From positions 1 through 47,667 of the forward strand of contig DAITVZ010000034.1 in assembly GCA_036841525.1 (NCBI GenBank): a DNA stretch of 47,667 bases. The letters are read 5' to 3'. The position numbers and the translations under genes were made by a program. Below, piece by piece: positions 40,764 through 47,667 of the stretch (the first letter of the stretch is position 1; every line of letters starts with the position of its first letter). The notes beneath the pieces are model-generated. The model saw only the letters and a list, made by a program, of their open reading frames with translations, was not told the DNA's origin and searched no databases. The DNA is from JAAYEA01 sp012689325 (lineage in GTDB: Bacteria > Chloroflexota > Anaerolineae > JAAYEA01).

Positions 40764-41797
40764 CCGAGCGGATCCTGCTCGCCCACGGAGGCGGCGGCCA
40801 GTTGACCCACGAGCTGATCCAGCGGGTCTTTGTCCCGCGCTTTGCTAACGCGGCCCTGGCGCGCCTGGACGACGCGGCGGTGCTGGAGCTGTGTCCCCCC
40901 ATCGCCCCGGGGACTCGGGCGGGGCGGCTCGCCTTTACCACCGATAGCTATGTGGTCAGCCCGCTCTTTTTCCCTGGTGGCGATATCGGCAAGCTGGCGG
41001 TCTGCGGCACGGTCAACGACCTGTCCATGGTGGGGGCGCGGCCGCTCTACCTCTCGGCGGGGTTCATCATCGAGGAGGGGCTGCCCCTGGCGGACCTGGA
41101 GCGGGCCGCCGATTCCATGGCCGCGGCGGCCGCGGAGGCGGGCGTCTCCATCGTCACCGGCGACACCAAGGTGGTGGGCCGCGGCAGCGCCGACGGGCTC
41201 TTTATCAACACGGCGGGCGTGGGGTGGGCGCCGGCAGGGGTGGATGTCTCCGGGGCCAATGCGCGACCTGGCGACGCGCTGATCGTCAGCGGGGCGCTGG
41301 GCGAGCACGGCATGGCCATCATGAGCCTGCGCGAGGGGCTGCCCATCGCCGCGCCGCTGCGCTCCGACTGCGCGCCGCTCAACGGGCTGGTCGAGGCGCT
41401 GCTCGAGGCCGCGCCCGCGGGGGCCGTGCATTCGCTGCGAGACCTGACCCGAGGCGGGCTGGCCGCGGCGCTGGTGGAGCTGGCGGAGCAGTCGGGGGTG
41501 GGCATCGAGCTCGACGAGTCGCGGCTACTGGTCCGCCCGGAGGTGGCGAGCATCTGCGAGCTATTGGGGCTGGACCCGCTGCACGTCGCCAACGAGGGCA
41601 AGCTGGTGGCGCTGGTGGCGCCGGAGGCCGCCGAGGCGGCGTTGGCGGCCATGCGCGCCCAGCGCTACGGGAGCGAGGCGCGGCTGGCGGGCCGTGTCGT
41701 GGCGGCGCACCCCGGGCGGGTGGTCCTGCGCACGCCGCTGGGCACGTCGCGGCTGGTGGACCGGCTGGTGGGGGAGCAGTTGCCGCGCATCTGCTGA
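40760..41797 (+). CDS. hypE: Hydrogenase maturation protein HypE
   Basis: This 345-residue ATP-dependent enzyme converts thiocarbamate to thiocyanate on its C-terminal Cys. HGGGGQLTHELI, LDDAAVLE and the end PRIC with terminal Cys345 are all diagnostic. That terminal Cys and the DLTRGGLA motif are also what separate it from selD. It overlaps hypD by 4 bases. hypA, hypB and any [NiFe]-hydrogenase genes are not in the window. Confidence 0.95.
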   Translation: MTERILLAHGGGGQLTHELIQRVFVPRFANAALARLDDAAVLELCPPIAPGTRAGRLAFTTDSYVVSPLFFPGGDIGKLAVCGTVNDLSMVGARPLYLSAGFIIEEGLPLADLERAADSMAAAAAEAGVSIVTGDTKVVGRGSADGLFINTAGVGWAPAGVDVSGANARPGDALIVSGALGEHGMAIMSLREGLPIAAPLRSDCAPLNGLVEALLEAAPAGAVHSLRDLTRGGLAAALVELAEQSGVGIELDESRLLVRPEVASICELLGLDPLHVANEGKLVALVAPEAAEAALAAMRAQRYGSEARLAGRVVAAHPGRVVLRTPLGTSRLVDRLVGEQLPRIC

Positions 41798-41923
41798 GCG
41801 GGGCATTCCGCCGAATGGCCCGCGCGCCGCGGCGCGAGAGGCGCAGAGAATAGGCCGGATTCCGGCCCTCCGAATCCATCTGATCCCGCGAATCTGCATC
41901 CCATTGCTAGGGGAGGTGGTGCC

Positions 41924-43084
41924 ATGACGGAGCCAACCGCAACGATCCTGGTCATCGATGACGAGCAGGGCATCCGCGAGGGGTGCCGGCGCGCCCTGGC
42001 GGGCGAGAACCTGGAGGTCGACCTGGCCGAGAACGGCGAGGTCGGGCTGCGCAAGCTGGCGGAGCGCCCTTACGACCTCGTGCTGCTGGATATCATGATG
42101 CCCGGCGTGGGCGGCCTGCAGGTGCTCGCGGAGGCCCTGGCGCGCGACCCCGAGATGATCGTCACCATCATTACCGGCTATGCCACCGTCGAGCTGGCCA
42201 TCCAGGCCATCAAGGCGGGGGCCTACGACTTTCTCTCCAAGCCCTTCGACGCCGCCACCCTGATCCACGCTGTGAACCAGGGGTTGGAGCGGCGCCGCCT
42301 GTCGCTGGAGGCCCAGAGGCTGCGGGCGCACGAGGTCGAGGCCGAGCGGCTGCGGCAGGAAAAGGCCGAGCTGCAGCGGATCAACCAGCTCAAGTCCCGC
42401 TTCACCTTGCTGGTGGCGCACGAGCTGCGCGCCCCCGTGGCGGCGATCCAGAGCTACCTGAAGCTGATCCTGGAAGGGTACGTGGATCCTTCGCAGTTCC
42501 CGGACATTGTGCGCAAGGCCGAGCGCCGGGCGGGGGAGCAATTGGCGCTGATCAGCGACCTGCTGGAGTTGGCGCGGATCACGGGCGGCCCGACCCAAGC
42601 CGACGAGATGTGCTCGCTGGACGTGGTGGAGGCGCTGGAGGAGACGGTTGACCTGATGCGCGGGCAGGTGGAGGAAAAGGGCCTGGGCCTGCAGATCGAG
42701 ATCGGCCCCGATATCCCGCTCATCGCGGCGAACCCCAAGCATATCCGCCAGTTGTGGAACAACCTGCTGAGCAACGCCATCAAGTACACCCCCACGGGCG
42801 GGCAAGTGACGGTGCAGGTTGCCTGCGACGGCGCTGCCATCGTGGGGAGCGTCCAGGATACCGGCATCGGCATCCCGCCTGAGGACCAGGCGCACCTTTT
42901 TGAGGACTTTTTCCGGGCACGGAACGCCAAAGAGTTCGAGCGCATGGGCACGGGGCTGGGGCTCTCCATCGTGAAGGCGATCCTGGACCTCTACTCCGGC
43001 CAAATCGAGGTCGCGTCCGAGGTCGGCAAGGGCACCACCTTTACCTTCTCGCTGCCGACCTCCTGCTTTTTGCCTCCGGCCTGA
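41924..43084 (+). CDS. Soluble receiver-histidine kinase hybrid
   Basis: This 386-residue protein has an N-terminal receiver (1-120; phosphoacceptor Asp56 in LLDIMMPG, Lys106), a coiled coil, HisKA (His166 in LLVAHELRAP) and HATPase_c (WNNLLSNAIKYTP, VQDTGIGIPP, MGTGLGLSIVK). There is no membrane or sensor domain, so input must come through the receiver. The receiver keeps the normal MMPG loop, in contrast to the four receivers encoded opposite. It could be their phosphodonor. The ATG follows GGGGAGGTGG. Confidence 0.92.
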   Translation: MTEPTATILVIDDEQGIREGCRRALAGENLEVDLAENGEVGLRKLAERPYDLVLLDIMMPGVGGLQVLAEALARDPEMIVTIITGYATVELAIQAIKAGAYDFLSKPFDAATLIHAVNQGLERRRLSLEAQRLRAHEVEAERLRQEKAELQRINQLKSRFTLLVAHELRAPVAAIQSYLKLILEGYVDPSQFPDIVRKAERRAGEQLALISDLLELARITGGPTQADEMCSLDVVEALEETVDLMRGQVEEKGLGLQIEIGPDIPLIAANPKHIRQLWNNLLSNAIKYTPTGGQVTVQVACDGAAIVGSVQDTGIGIPPEDQAHLFEDFFRARNAKEFERMGTGLGLSIVKAILDLYSGQIEVASEVGKGTTFTFSLPTSCFLPPA

Positions 43085-43103
43085 AGCCCGCGCCGGTTGC
43101 CGG

Positions 43104-43535
43104 CTACCGCAGCCGTTTCTCCTGCGCCCGCAGCGCGATCAGCCGCTGCGCGTCCCGCAGGTCCGCTTCCGATTCGACGGTCACGAACAGCCAGCGCCCC
43201 TCCGGGTAGGGCTGCGCTCGGCTAATGGCCCGCAACGCGTTCTCGCCCAGCCCCTCCTGCTGTGCCCGCGCGATCGCCGCCTCGCTGAGGTTGGCCTGCG
43301 CGGCAAAGCTCCCCTCTGCCGGAAAGAGCGCGGTGAGCGCCTGGGACTTGACCCGGAACCGGCGCGCCCAGCCGTACTTTTGGCCGTACAAGAACTTGAC
43401 GTCTTCCTGGACCGCGTAGGTCTCGCGTAGGTGGCGGATCAGCGCCTCCCAGAGCGGCATCTTGTCGCCGATGGCGGCAGCGATCTCGGCGTCGGTTGGC
43501 TGGCGCGCCTTGTTGGTGAATGCCCCGATGCCCAT
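43104..43535 (-). CDS. DUF3788-family protein
   Basis: The 143-residue protein begins GIGAFTNKARQPTDAEI and has KFLYGQKYGWARRFRVKSQALTALFPAEG and PEGRWLFVTVESEADLRDAQRL, the pattern of DUF3788. Members resemble the GyrI-like small-ligand fold. Function is unknown. It is the last gene of the minus-strand run and converges on the kinase with 19 bases between. Confidence 0.8.
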   Translation of the reverse strand: MGIGAFTNKARQPTDAEIAAAIGDKMPLWEALIRHLRETYAVQEDVKFLYGQKYGWARRFRVKSQALTALFPAEGSFAAQANLSEAAIARAQQEGLGENALRAISRAQPYPEGRWLFVTVESEADLRDAQRLIALRAQEKRLR

Positions 43536-43567
43536 GGCTGCCCTCCTTTGGCCCCATACGCACGGAA

Positions 43568-43595
43568 CCTCCGAGGCTTGCTGGGAGCTCGGAGG
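43568..43595. other. Hairpin between the ACT and DUF3788 genes
   Basis: A perfect 8-bp stem (CCTCCGAG / CTCGGAGG) with a 12-base loop lies in the 84-base gap. No T-run is present. It may be an attenuator or RNA-stability element. Confidence 0.45.
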
Positions 43596-43619
43596 TCCGG
43601 AGTTCGATGGATCTGACCC

Positions 43620-44093
43620 CTATGGCAGATCGAACACCTGGCTGAGGGTATTCACCGCGTCGTCCAGGTGGGCGGAGGCGATGACGCACGAGATGGTCGA
43701 GATGGAGGTGCTGATGGCGAGGATGTTGATCCCCGCCTCGGCCAGGGCCGAGAACATGGTCCCGGCGATGCCGGGGATCTCCCGAAAGTCCGGCCCAAAG
43801 ATCGAGACGATGGAGACGTCGGGGGTGATGACGATCTCTTGGGCGCCGATGTCGTTCTTGACCCGGTTCAGCGCCTCTTGCGCGCGCTGGGCATCCTCCG
43901 GCCCGACGCAGCAGACGATCTGCGTCTGATTGCGCAGGTCGATACACTGCACGATAAACTGCACGTTGATCCCAGCCTGGCCCAGGGCGCCCAGGATGGC
44001 CCCGGCGATGCCGGGCCGGTCCGGGACCGACATGACACCCACCTTGGCCAGGTGGACATTCTGCATGATGCCGCCAATCTTGAGTTTGGACAC
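43620..44093 (-). CDS. Stand-alone tandem ACT-domain protein
   Basis: The 157-residue protein has two ACT domains of aspartokinase type: VGVMSVPDRPGIAGAILGALGQAGINVQF and IFGPDFREIPGIAGTMFSALAEAGINILAI. No kinase domain is attached. ACT pairs bind amino acids or other small ligands. The GTG start at 44093 has AGGAGGAG just upstream, which outweighs an in-frame ATG at 44114. It follows a receiver gene by 30 bases in the same run. Its ligand and link to NuoEF are unknown. Confidence 0.85.
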   Translation of the reverse strand: MSKLKIGGIMQNVHLAKVGVMSVPDRPGIAGAILGALGQAGINVQFIVQCIDLRNQTQIVCCVGPEDAQRAQEALNRVKNDIGAQEIVITPDVSIVSIFGPDFREIPGIAGTMFSALAEAGINILAISTSISTISCVIASAHLDDAVNTLSQVFDLP

Positions 44094-44123
44094 GCTGTCT
44101 CCTCCTGCTGCCAAGCGCGCCGC

Positions 44124-44501
44124 CTACGGGTGCAGCAGGCACCGCACCCGCGCCACCAGCTCTTGCGGCGCGATTGGCTTGGATATAAAGTCGTCGATGT
44201 GGATATACTCGTCGGTCGGGAAGAGCTCGGCGTAATCCGTGTTGGCGATGGAGGTCACCATCAGGATGGGGATGCCCCGGCAAGCCGCGCTCTCGCGCAT
44301 CTGCTGGCTCATCCGCAAGCCGTCCAGCACGGAGGACATGATCACGTCCAGAAGGACCAGGTCGGGCTGGGCTTCTTCGGCCAAGCGCAGGCCCGACTGG
44401 CCGTTGGGCGCCGTCAAGATCTGGTGACCCTGCGGCTCCAGGACCAGCCTCACCCACTCCACAAAATCGGGATCATCGTCCACGACGAGTATCGTCGGCA
44501 T
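44124..44501 (-). CDS. Receiver-only response regulator (REC1)
   Basis: The 125-residue CheY-like protein has acidic pocket VVDDD (7-10), phosphoacceptor Asp52 in LLDVIMSSVLDG, switch Thr in MVTSI and Lys108 in ISKPI. There is no output domain. After Asp52 the loop lacks the usual Pro and has one extra residue before DG. FPTDEY (94-99) is shared with two of the other receivers here. It lies 70 bases after nuoF. Confidence 0.92.
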   Translation of the reverse strand: MPTILVVDDDPDFVEWVRLVLEPQGHQILTAPNGQSGLRLAEEAQPDLVLLDVIMSSVLDGLRMSQQMRESAACRGIPILMVTSIANTDYAELFPTDEYIHIDDFISKPIAPQELVARVRCLLHP

Positions 44502-44571
44502 ATTGTACCCCTCCTTGGCGGGCTGTCAACTGGTCTGCGTCGGACCTCCGAGGTCTCGCGTCAGGTGCCGC

Positions 44572-45822
44572 TCAGCATGCGCTCCGGATGTGCGCCTCGA
44601 ATTCGCCCCGAAAGAGCTCCAGGCTGCGGCGCACCGGCGCGGCGGCGGCGTCGCCCAGAGGGCAAAAGGTGCGCCCCTGGATCCCCTCGCAGAGGCCGGC
44701 CAGCAGGTCGAGATCGCCGGGGCGCCCCTGGCCCGTCTCGACCCGCTCCAGCGTCTCGGCCAGGCGCCGCGTGCCCACCCGGCAGGGGGCGCAATAGCCG
44801 CAGGACTCGTGGGCGAAGAAGCGGGCGATGCGGCGCGTCACGTCCACCATGCAGGTCCCTTCGCCGATGACGATGACCGCTCCGGTCCCCAGCATGGACC
44901 CCGCCTGGGCCAGCGACTCGAAATCCATGGGGGTGTCCAGTTGGTCGGGCGTGAGCATGGGCGTGGAGGAGCCGCCAGGAATGACCGCCTTGATCGCCCG
45001 GCCGCCGCGGACGCCGCCGGCGTGCTCGAAGATGATCTCGCGCAGGGGGGCGCCCAGCGGCAGCTCATAGTTGCCGGGGCGGTTGACGTGTCCGCTCACG
45101 CAAAAGATCTTGGGCCCCGTGCTCTTGGGGGTGCCGATGCCGGCGTACCACTCGGGCCCGCGCTGCACGATGTGCGGCACGTTGCAGAGCGTCTCCACGT
45201 TGTGGACCAGGGTGGGGCGGCCAAAGAGCCCGGCCTGGGCCGGAAAGGGCGGCTTTTTGCGCGGCTGGCCGCGCTTGCCCTCCAGCGATTCGATCATGGC
45301 CGTCTCTTCGCCGCAGATATAGGCGCCCGCGCCGCGGTGCACCGAAAGGTCGAGGCCGTAGCCGCTCCCCAGGATGTCTCGGCCCAAGTAGCCCCGCTCA
45401 TAGGCATCGGCGATGGCCTTAACCCAGCGTTTCATCCCGTCAAAGAACTCGCCGCGGATATAGACAAAGGCGCGATGCGCGCCCACGGCATAGCTGGTGA
45501 TGATGACGCCCTCGATGACCTGGTGCGGGTCTTGCTCCACGAGCTGGCGGTCCTTGAAGGTCCCCGGCTCGCCCTCGTCGGTGTTGACGCAGACGTATTT
45601 GGTGATGGCGGGGTCGGTGGGCATAAAGCCCCACTTCATGCCGGAGGGAAAGCCCGCGCCGCCGCGCCCGCGCAGCCCGGAGCGTTTGACCATGTCGATC
45701 AGCTCGGCGGGGGTGCGGGCCAGCGCCTGGGGCAGGGCCTGATAGCCGCCCCGCGAGAGGTAGACGTCGATGCGCTCCGAGCCGGGCACGCCGGCGTTCC
45801 GCAGGAGGACTTTTTCGAACAT
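44572..45822 (-). CDS. nuoF: NuoF-like NADH-binding subunit
   Basis: This 416-residue protein is of plain complex I length: no thioredoxin-like or GltD module. GLRGRGGAGFPSGMKW (FMN/NADH), CVNTDEGEPGTFKDR and the 4Fe-4S set ESCGYCAPCRVG plus FCPLGDAAAAPV are present. It would oxidise NADH in complex I or a bidirectional hydrogenase (HoxF-like role). The end resembles complex I NuoF. NuoG is not adjacent: the next genes are a receiver and an ACT protein. It starts 4 bases after nuoE. Confidence 0.93.
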   Translation of the reverse strand: MFEKVLLRNAGVPGSERIDVYLSRGGYQALPQALARTPAELIDMVKRSGLRGRGGAGFPSGMKWGFMPTDPAITKYVCVNTDEGEPGTFKDRQLVEQDPHQVIEGVIITSYAVGAHRAFVYIRGEFFDGMKRWVKAIADAYERGYLGRDILGSGYGLDLSVHRGAGAYICGEETAMIESLEGKRGQPRKKPPFPAQAGLFGRPTLVHNVETLCNVPHIVQRGPEWYAGIGTPKSTGPKIFCVSGHVNRPGNYELPLGAPLREIIFEHAGGVRGGRAIKAVIPGGSSTPMLTPDQLDTPMDFESLAQAGSMLGTGAVIVIGEGTCMVDVTRRIARFFAHESCGYCAPCRVGTRRLAETLERVETGQGRPGDLDLLAGLCEGIQGRTFCPLGDAAAAPVRRSLELFRGEFEAHIRSAC

Positions 45823-45826
45823 GCGC

Positions 45827-46279
45827 CTACTCCTTCATCAGCCGATCCAGCAGGGCGTCCGTTGCCTCGGGGCTGAGGCGCGCGAATAGCTCGTCATTGA
45901 TGCGCAGGTTAGGAGCGGTATCGCAGGCGGCCAGGCACTCCACCGTCTCGACGGAAAAGCGGCCATCCTTGGTGCGGTCTTGGCCTTCCGCCAGGCCAAG
46001 CTTTTGGCGAACCTGGCGCTCCAGGCTTTCGGCGCCGTCGCACAAGTGGCAGGACAGGCCGGCGCAGACCTGGATGCGATAGCGGGCCGAGGGCTGGCGG
46101 TTATAGAGGGTGTAAAAGCTGGCGGTGCTGAGCACCTCGGTGGGCGAGAGGCCCAGCCGAGCGGAGACCCGCTGGATGGCCTCCTCGCTCAGGTGGCCGT
46201 ATTGCTCCTGGGCGATATAGAGCGCGGTGAGCAGCATGGCCCGCTTGGCGGGGTCCTGGACCTGGCGCGTCGGAGACAT
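45827..46279 (-). CDS. nuoE: NuoE-like 2Fe-2S subunit
   Basis: The 150-residue protein has the helical N terminus (TALYIAQEQYGHLSEEAIQ) and cluster ligands in VCAGLSCHLCDG and CLAACDTAP. The start is ATG 46279 with GAGGAGGTTCC upstream. A longer in-frame extension is repeat-derived and rejected. It pairs with nuoF. The set is distinct from the formate dehydrogenase NuoE at 22049. Confidence 0.92.
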   Translation of the reverse strand: MSPTRQVQDPAKRAMLLTALYIAQEQYGHLSEEAIQRVSARLGLSPTEVLSTASFYTLYNRQPSARYRIQVCAGLSCHLCDGAESLERQVRQKLGLAEGQDRTKDGRFSVETVECLAACDTAPNLRINDELFARLSPEATDALLDRLMKE

Positions 46280-46339
46280 GGAACCTCCTCCCCAGAGAAC
46301 TGACTCGAAACCTCGTGCTGAGGTCCGCCGAAGCATCTC

Positions 46340-46400
46340 CGCTTGTGTATGCCGAGACCCCTCGGCCCGGCGCTCCGCGCTGCGACCTCGGGGTGACATG
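46340..46400. repeat. Possible dispersed intergenic element
   Basis: The sequence GCCGAGACCCCTCGG ... GACCTCGGGGTGACA resembles a repeat seen between genes in many environmental bacteria. Only one copy is visible here. It fills part of the 194-base gap between nuoE and the next receiver gene. Confidence 0.35.
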
Positions 46401-46473
46401 GCGGTGAGCCCGCGATCACTTCCCTCCGCGCCGGTGGCGCTGCCAGCGCGCCCAGTCTCGGTGGTTGGGCGCG

Positions 46474-46863
46474 CTATGTTTCCTCCAGCACCTTGGCGAT
46501 GGTGCGCAGGAGCGCCCTGGGCTCCAGCGGCTTGCTCATGAACGCCGCGCAGCCCAGCTCTTCCCCGGGGGGCAAGAGCCCGTCCTGGTCCGCGCTAACG
46601 ATGGCCGAGACCAGGATGATCGGAATCTGGCAGCAGCGGGGGTCCATCCTCATCGTCTGGATCAGGTTGAGCCCATCCAGGATATAGGACATCATCACGT
46701 CCACCAGCGCGAGACGGGGCTGCGCCTGGCGAGCCAACTCCAGGCCCGCGTCGGCATCGTGGGCGACGAGCACGTCATACCCAGCGGATTCCAAGATGAT
46801 CTTGACGAACTCGGTGAAATCGGCGTCGTCATCGATCACCAGCACGGCGCGTTGGTTGGGCAT
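46474..46863 (-). CDS. Receiver-only response regulator (REC2)
   Basis: The 129-residue protein has VIDDD, Asp55 in LVDVMMSYILDG, switch Ser in LVSAI and Lys in MSKPL. It is the most divergent of the four: the FPTDEY block is replaced by LPPGEELG. No output domain. The ATG at 46863 lies 19 bases after the REC3 stop. Confidence 0.9.
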   Translation of the reverse strand: MPNQRAVLVIDDDADFTEFVKIILESAGYDVLVAHDADAGLELARQAQPRLALVDVMMSYILDGLNLIQTMRMDPRCCQIPIILVSAIVSADQDGLLPPGEELGCAAFMSKPLEPRALLRTIAKVLEET

Positions 46864-46882
46864 GTTGGGTTACCTCTTGGCC

Positions 46883-47254
46883 TCAGGCGTACTTGGCGAC
46901 CCGGGCGACCAGGGCCTTGGGGTCGACCGGTTTGGAGATCCATTCGCTGACGGGCAGGTATTCATCGGTGGGGAACATGCCCGCGTAGGCGCTGCCGGCG
47001 ATGGAGGAGATCATGATGATGGGGACGTCGCGCAGTTGCGGATCATCGCGCATCTCGTGGCTGACGTTGAGGCCGTCCAGCACGTAGGACATCATCACGT
47101 CCAGCAGCACCAGCGAGGGCCGCTCCTGGCGCATCATCTCCAGGCCCTGCGGCCCGTTGAAAGCCACGCGGACTCGATGCCCCGCGGATTGGAGCACGGT
47201 GCGCATGATTTCGACATAATCGGGGTCGTCGTCCACGATCAGGATATTACCCAT
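46883..47254 (-). CDS. Receiver-only response regulator (REC3)
   Basis: The 123-residue protein has VDDDPDY, Asp52 in LLDVMMSYVLDG, switch Ser in MISSI, FPTDEY and Lys in ISKPV. It matches REC1 and REC4 through most of its length, consistent with local duplication. GGAGG precedes the ATG. Confidence 0.92.
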   Translation of the reverse strand: MGNILIVDDDPDYVEIMRTVLQSAGHRVRVAFNGPQGLEMMRQERPSLVLLDVMMSYVLDGLNVSHEMRDDPQLRDVPIIMISSIAGSAYAGMFPTDEYLPVSEWISKPVDPKALVARVAKYA

Positions 47255-47320
47255 GCAGTGCCTCCTGGCCTCCCCGCGACGCTGCGGGGCCTGGCGCGCG
47301 AGGCCGCGACGGGCTCGCGC

Positions 47321-47667
47321 TCATGAGCCGTGTAACAGGCGCTCCACCTCCCGCAAAAGTTGGGAGGGATCGATGGGTTTGGAGATAAAGTTGTCCACGG
47401 GCAGGTATTCGTCGGTGGGGAACATCCCCGCATAGTCCGAGCCGGCGATGGAAGAGACCATGAGGATGGGGACGCGGCTGAGGGCCTTGTCCTGGCGGAT
47501 CTCCTGGCTGGCCCGGACGCCATCCAGCACGCCGCGCATCATCACGTCCAGGATCACCAAGTCGGGCCGGGCCACGCGCATGAGCCGGAGCGCCTCGTCG
47601 CCGCTGGAGGCGCTCAGCACCTCGTAGCCCTCGGTTTTGAGCACGGAGCGGATCACTTCCACGAAAT
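47321..47667 (-). CDS. Receiver-only response regulator (REC4, 5' partial)
   Basis: About 115 codons are visible. The start lies beyond the window end, and a GTG at 47662 is within the first helix and not the true start. Asp in LVILDVMMRGVLDG, SSI, FPTDEY and ISKPID match REC1 and REC3. The stop is 66 bases ahead of REC3. Confidence 0.9.
   Translation of the reverse strand, partial: FVEVIRSVLKTEGYEVLSASSGDEALRLMRVARPDLVILDVMMRGVLDGVRASQEIRQDKALSRVPILMVSSIAGSDYAGMFPTDEYLPVDNFISKPIDPSQLLREVERLLHGS

Noticed and set aside
40760..41797. Selenophosphate synthetase selD (tempting because of the Sec enzyme)
   Set aside because: The C-terminal PRIC and operon context identify HypE; SelD's N-terminal Cys/Sec active-site motif is absent.
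1..47667. tRNA, rRNA, prophage or integrase genes
   Set aside because: None seen by eye on either strand; no CCA-ended cloverleaf or integrase/transposase motif was recognised.

Overview
The window is GC-rich, densely packed bacterial DNA whose gene content points to an anaerobic or facultative member of Chloroflexota, most likely Anaerolineae-like. This assignment is inference. It rests on secreted proteins with Thr/Pro-rich 'TPTPT' linkers and FLPxV motifs, many S8 proteases, several families of dispersed palindromic intergenic repeats, and NuoE/NuoF-type redox modules with an energy-conserving formate dehydrogenase. A 100-N run at 4850-4949 is a scaffold join, so this is a draft or metagenome assembly.

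Region 1 (1-7.9 kb) is mainly secretory: the 3' part of a von Willebrand A/Ig-like protein, two subtilisin-family proteases, a 67-residue Lys-rich protein behind a consensus promoter and a hairpin-rich leader, and a mannonate dehydratase cut by the gap. Region 2 (8.1-19.4 kb) is catabolic: a three-subunit molybdenum hydroxylase (FAD, 2Fe-2S and Mo subunits), a HEPN-like small protein, an HpcH/HpaI-family aldolase, a DUF554 membrane protein, an amidohydrolase, a NIPSNAP protein, an SDR dehydrogenase, a plant-type LRR surface protein and a uroporphyrinogen-decarboxylase-like protein. Four copies of an 'accgcagagac' inverted-repeat element and several REP-like palindromes punctuate this region.

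Region 3 (19.9-30.4 kb) is the metabolic centre. A near-consensus promoter with a Rex-like operator at the start site drives DRTGG - CBS/ATPase - DRTGG - NuoE - GHKL ATPase - thioredoxin-like ferredoxin - NuoF fused to a GltD-like module - selenocysteine formate dehydrogenase - FNT formate transporter, closed by a strong terminator. The formate dehydrogenase reads through an in-frame UGA (Sec354), followed at the canonical distance by a SECIS hairpin with a GGUCU loop. The layout matches bifurcating [FeFe]-hydrogenase operons, but formate dehydrogenase takes the catalytic place and an NADPH/FAD module is fused to NuoF. I infer that it links formate/CO2, NAD(H), NADP(H) and ferredoxin.

Region 4 (30.5-35.5 kb, minus strand) carries mobA and fdhD, which supply and sulfurate the molybdopterin cofactor of such a formate dehydrogenase, followed by a single-polypeptide Type ISP-like restriction-modification enzyme. 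Region 5 (35.5-43.1 kb, plus strand) has two small envelope proteins, hypF-hypC-hypD-hypE for [NiFe]-hydrogenase maturation, and a soluble receiver-histidine kinase. Region 6 (43.1 kb to the end, minus strand) is a run of receiver-only response regulators interleaved with NuoE, NuoF, a tandem-ACT protein and a DUF3788 protein. All four receivers share an unusual DVMMxxxLDG-type phosphorylation loop.

The best candidates for something undescribed are the formate dehydrogenase complex with its uncharacterised DRTGG/ATPase partners, the atypical receiver array beside NuoEF, and the switch-like RNA leader at 3.2-3.5 kb.
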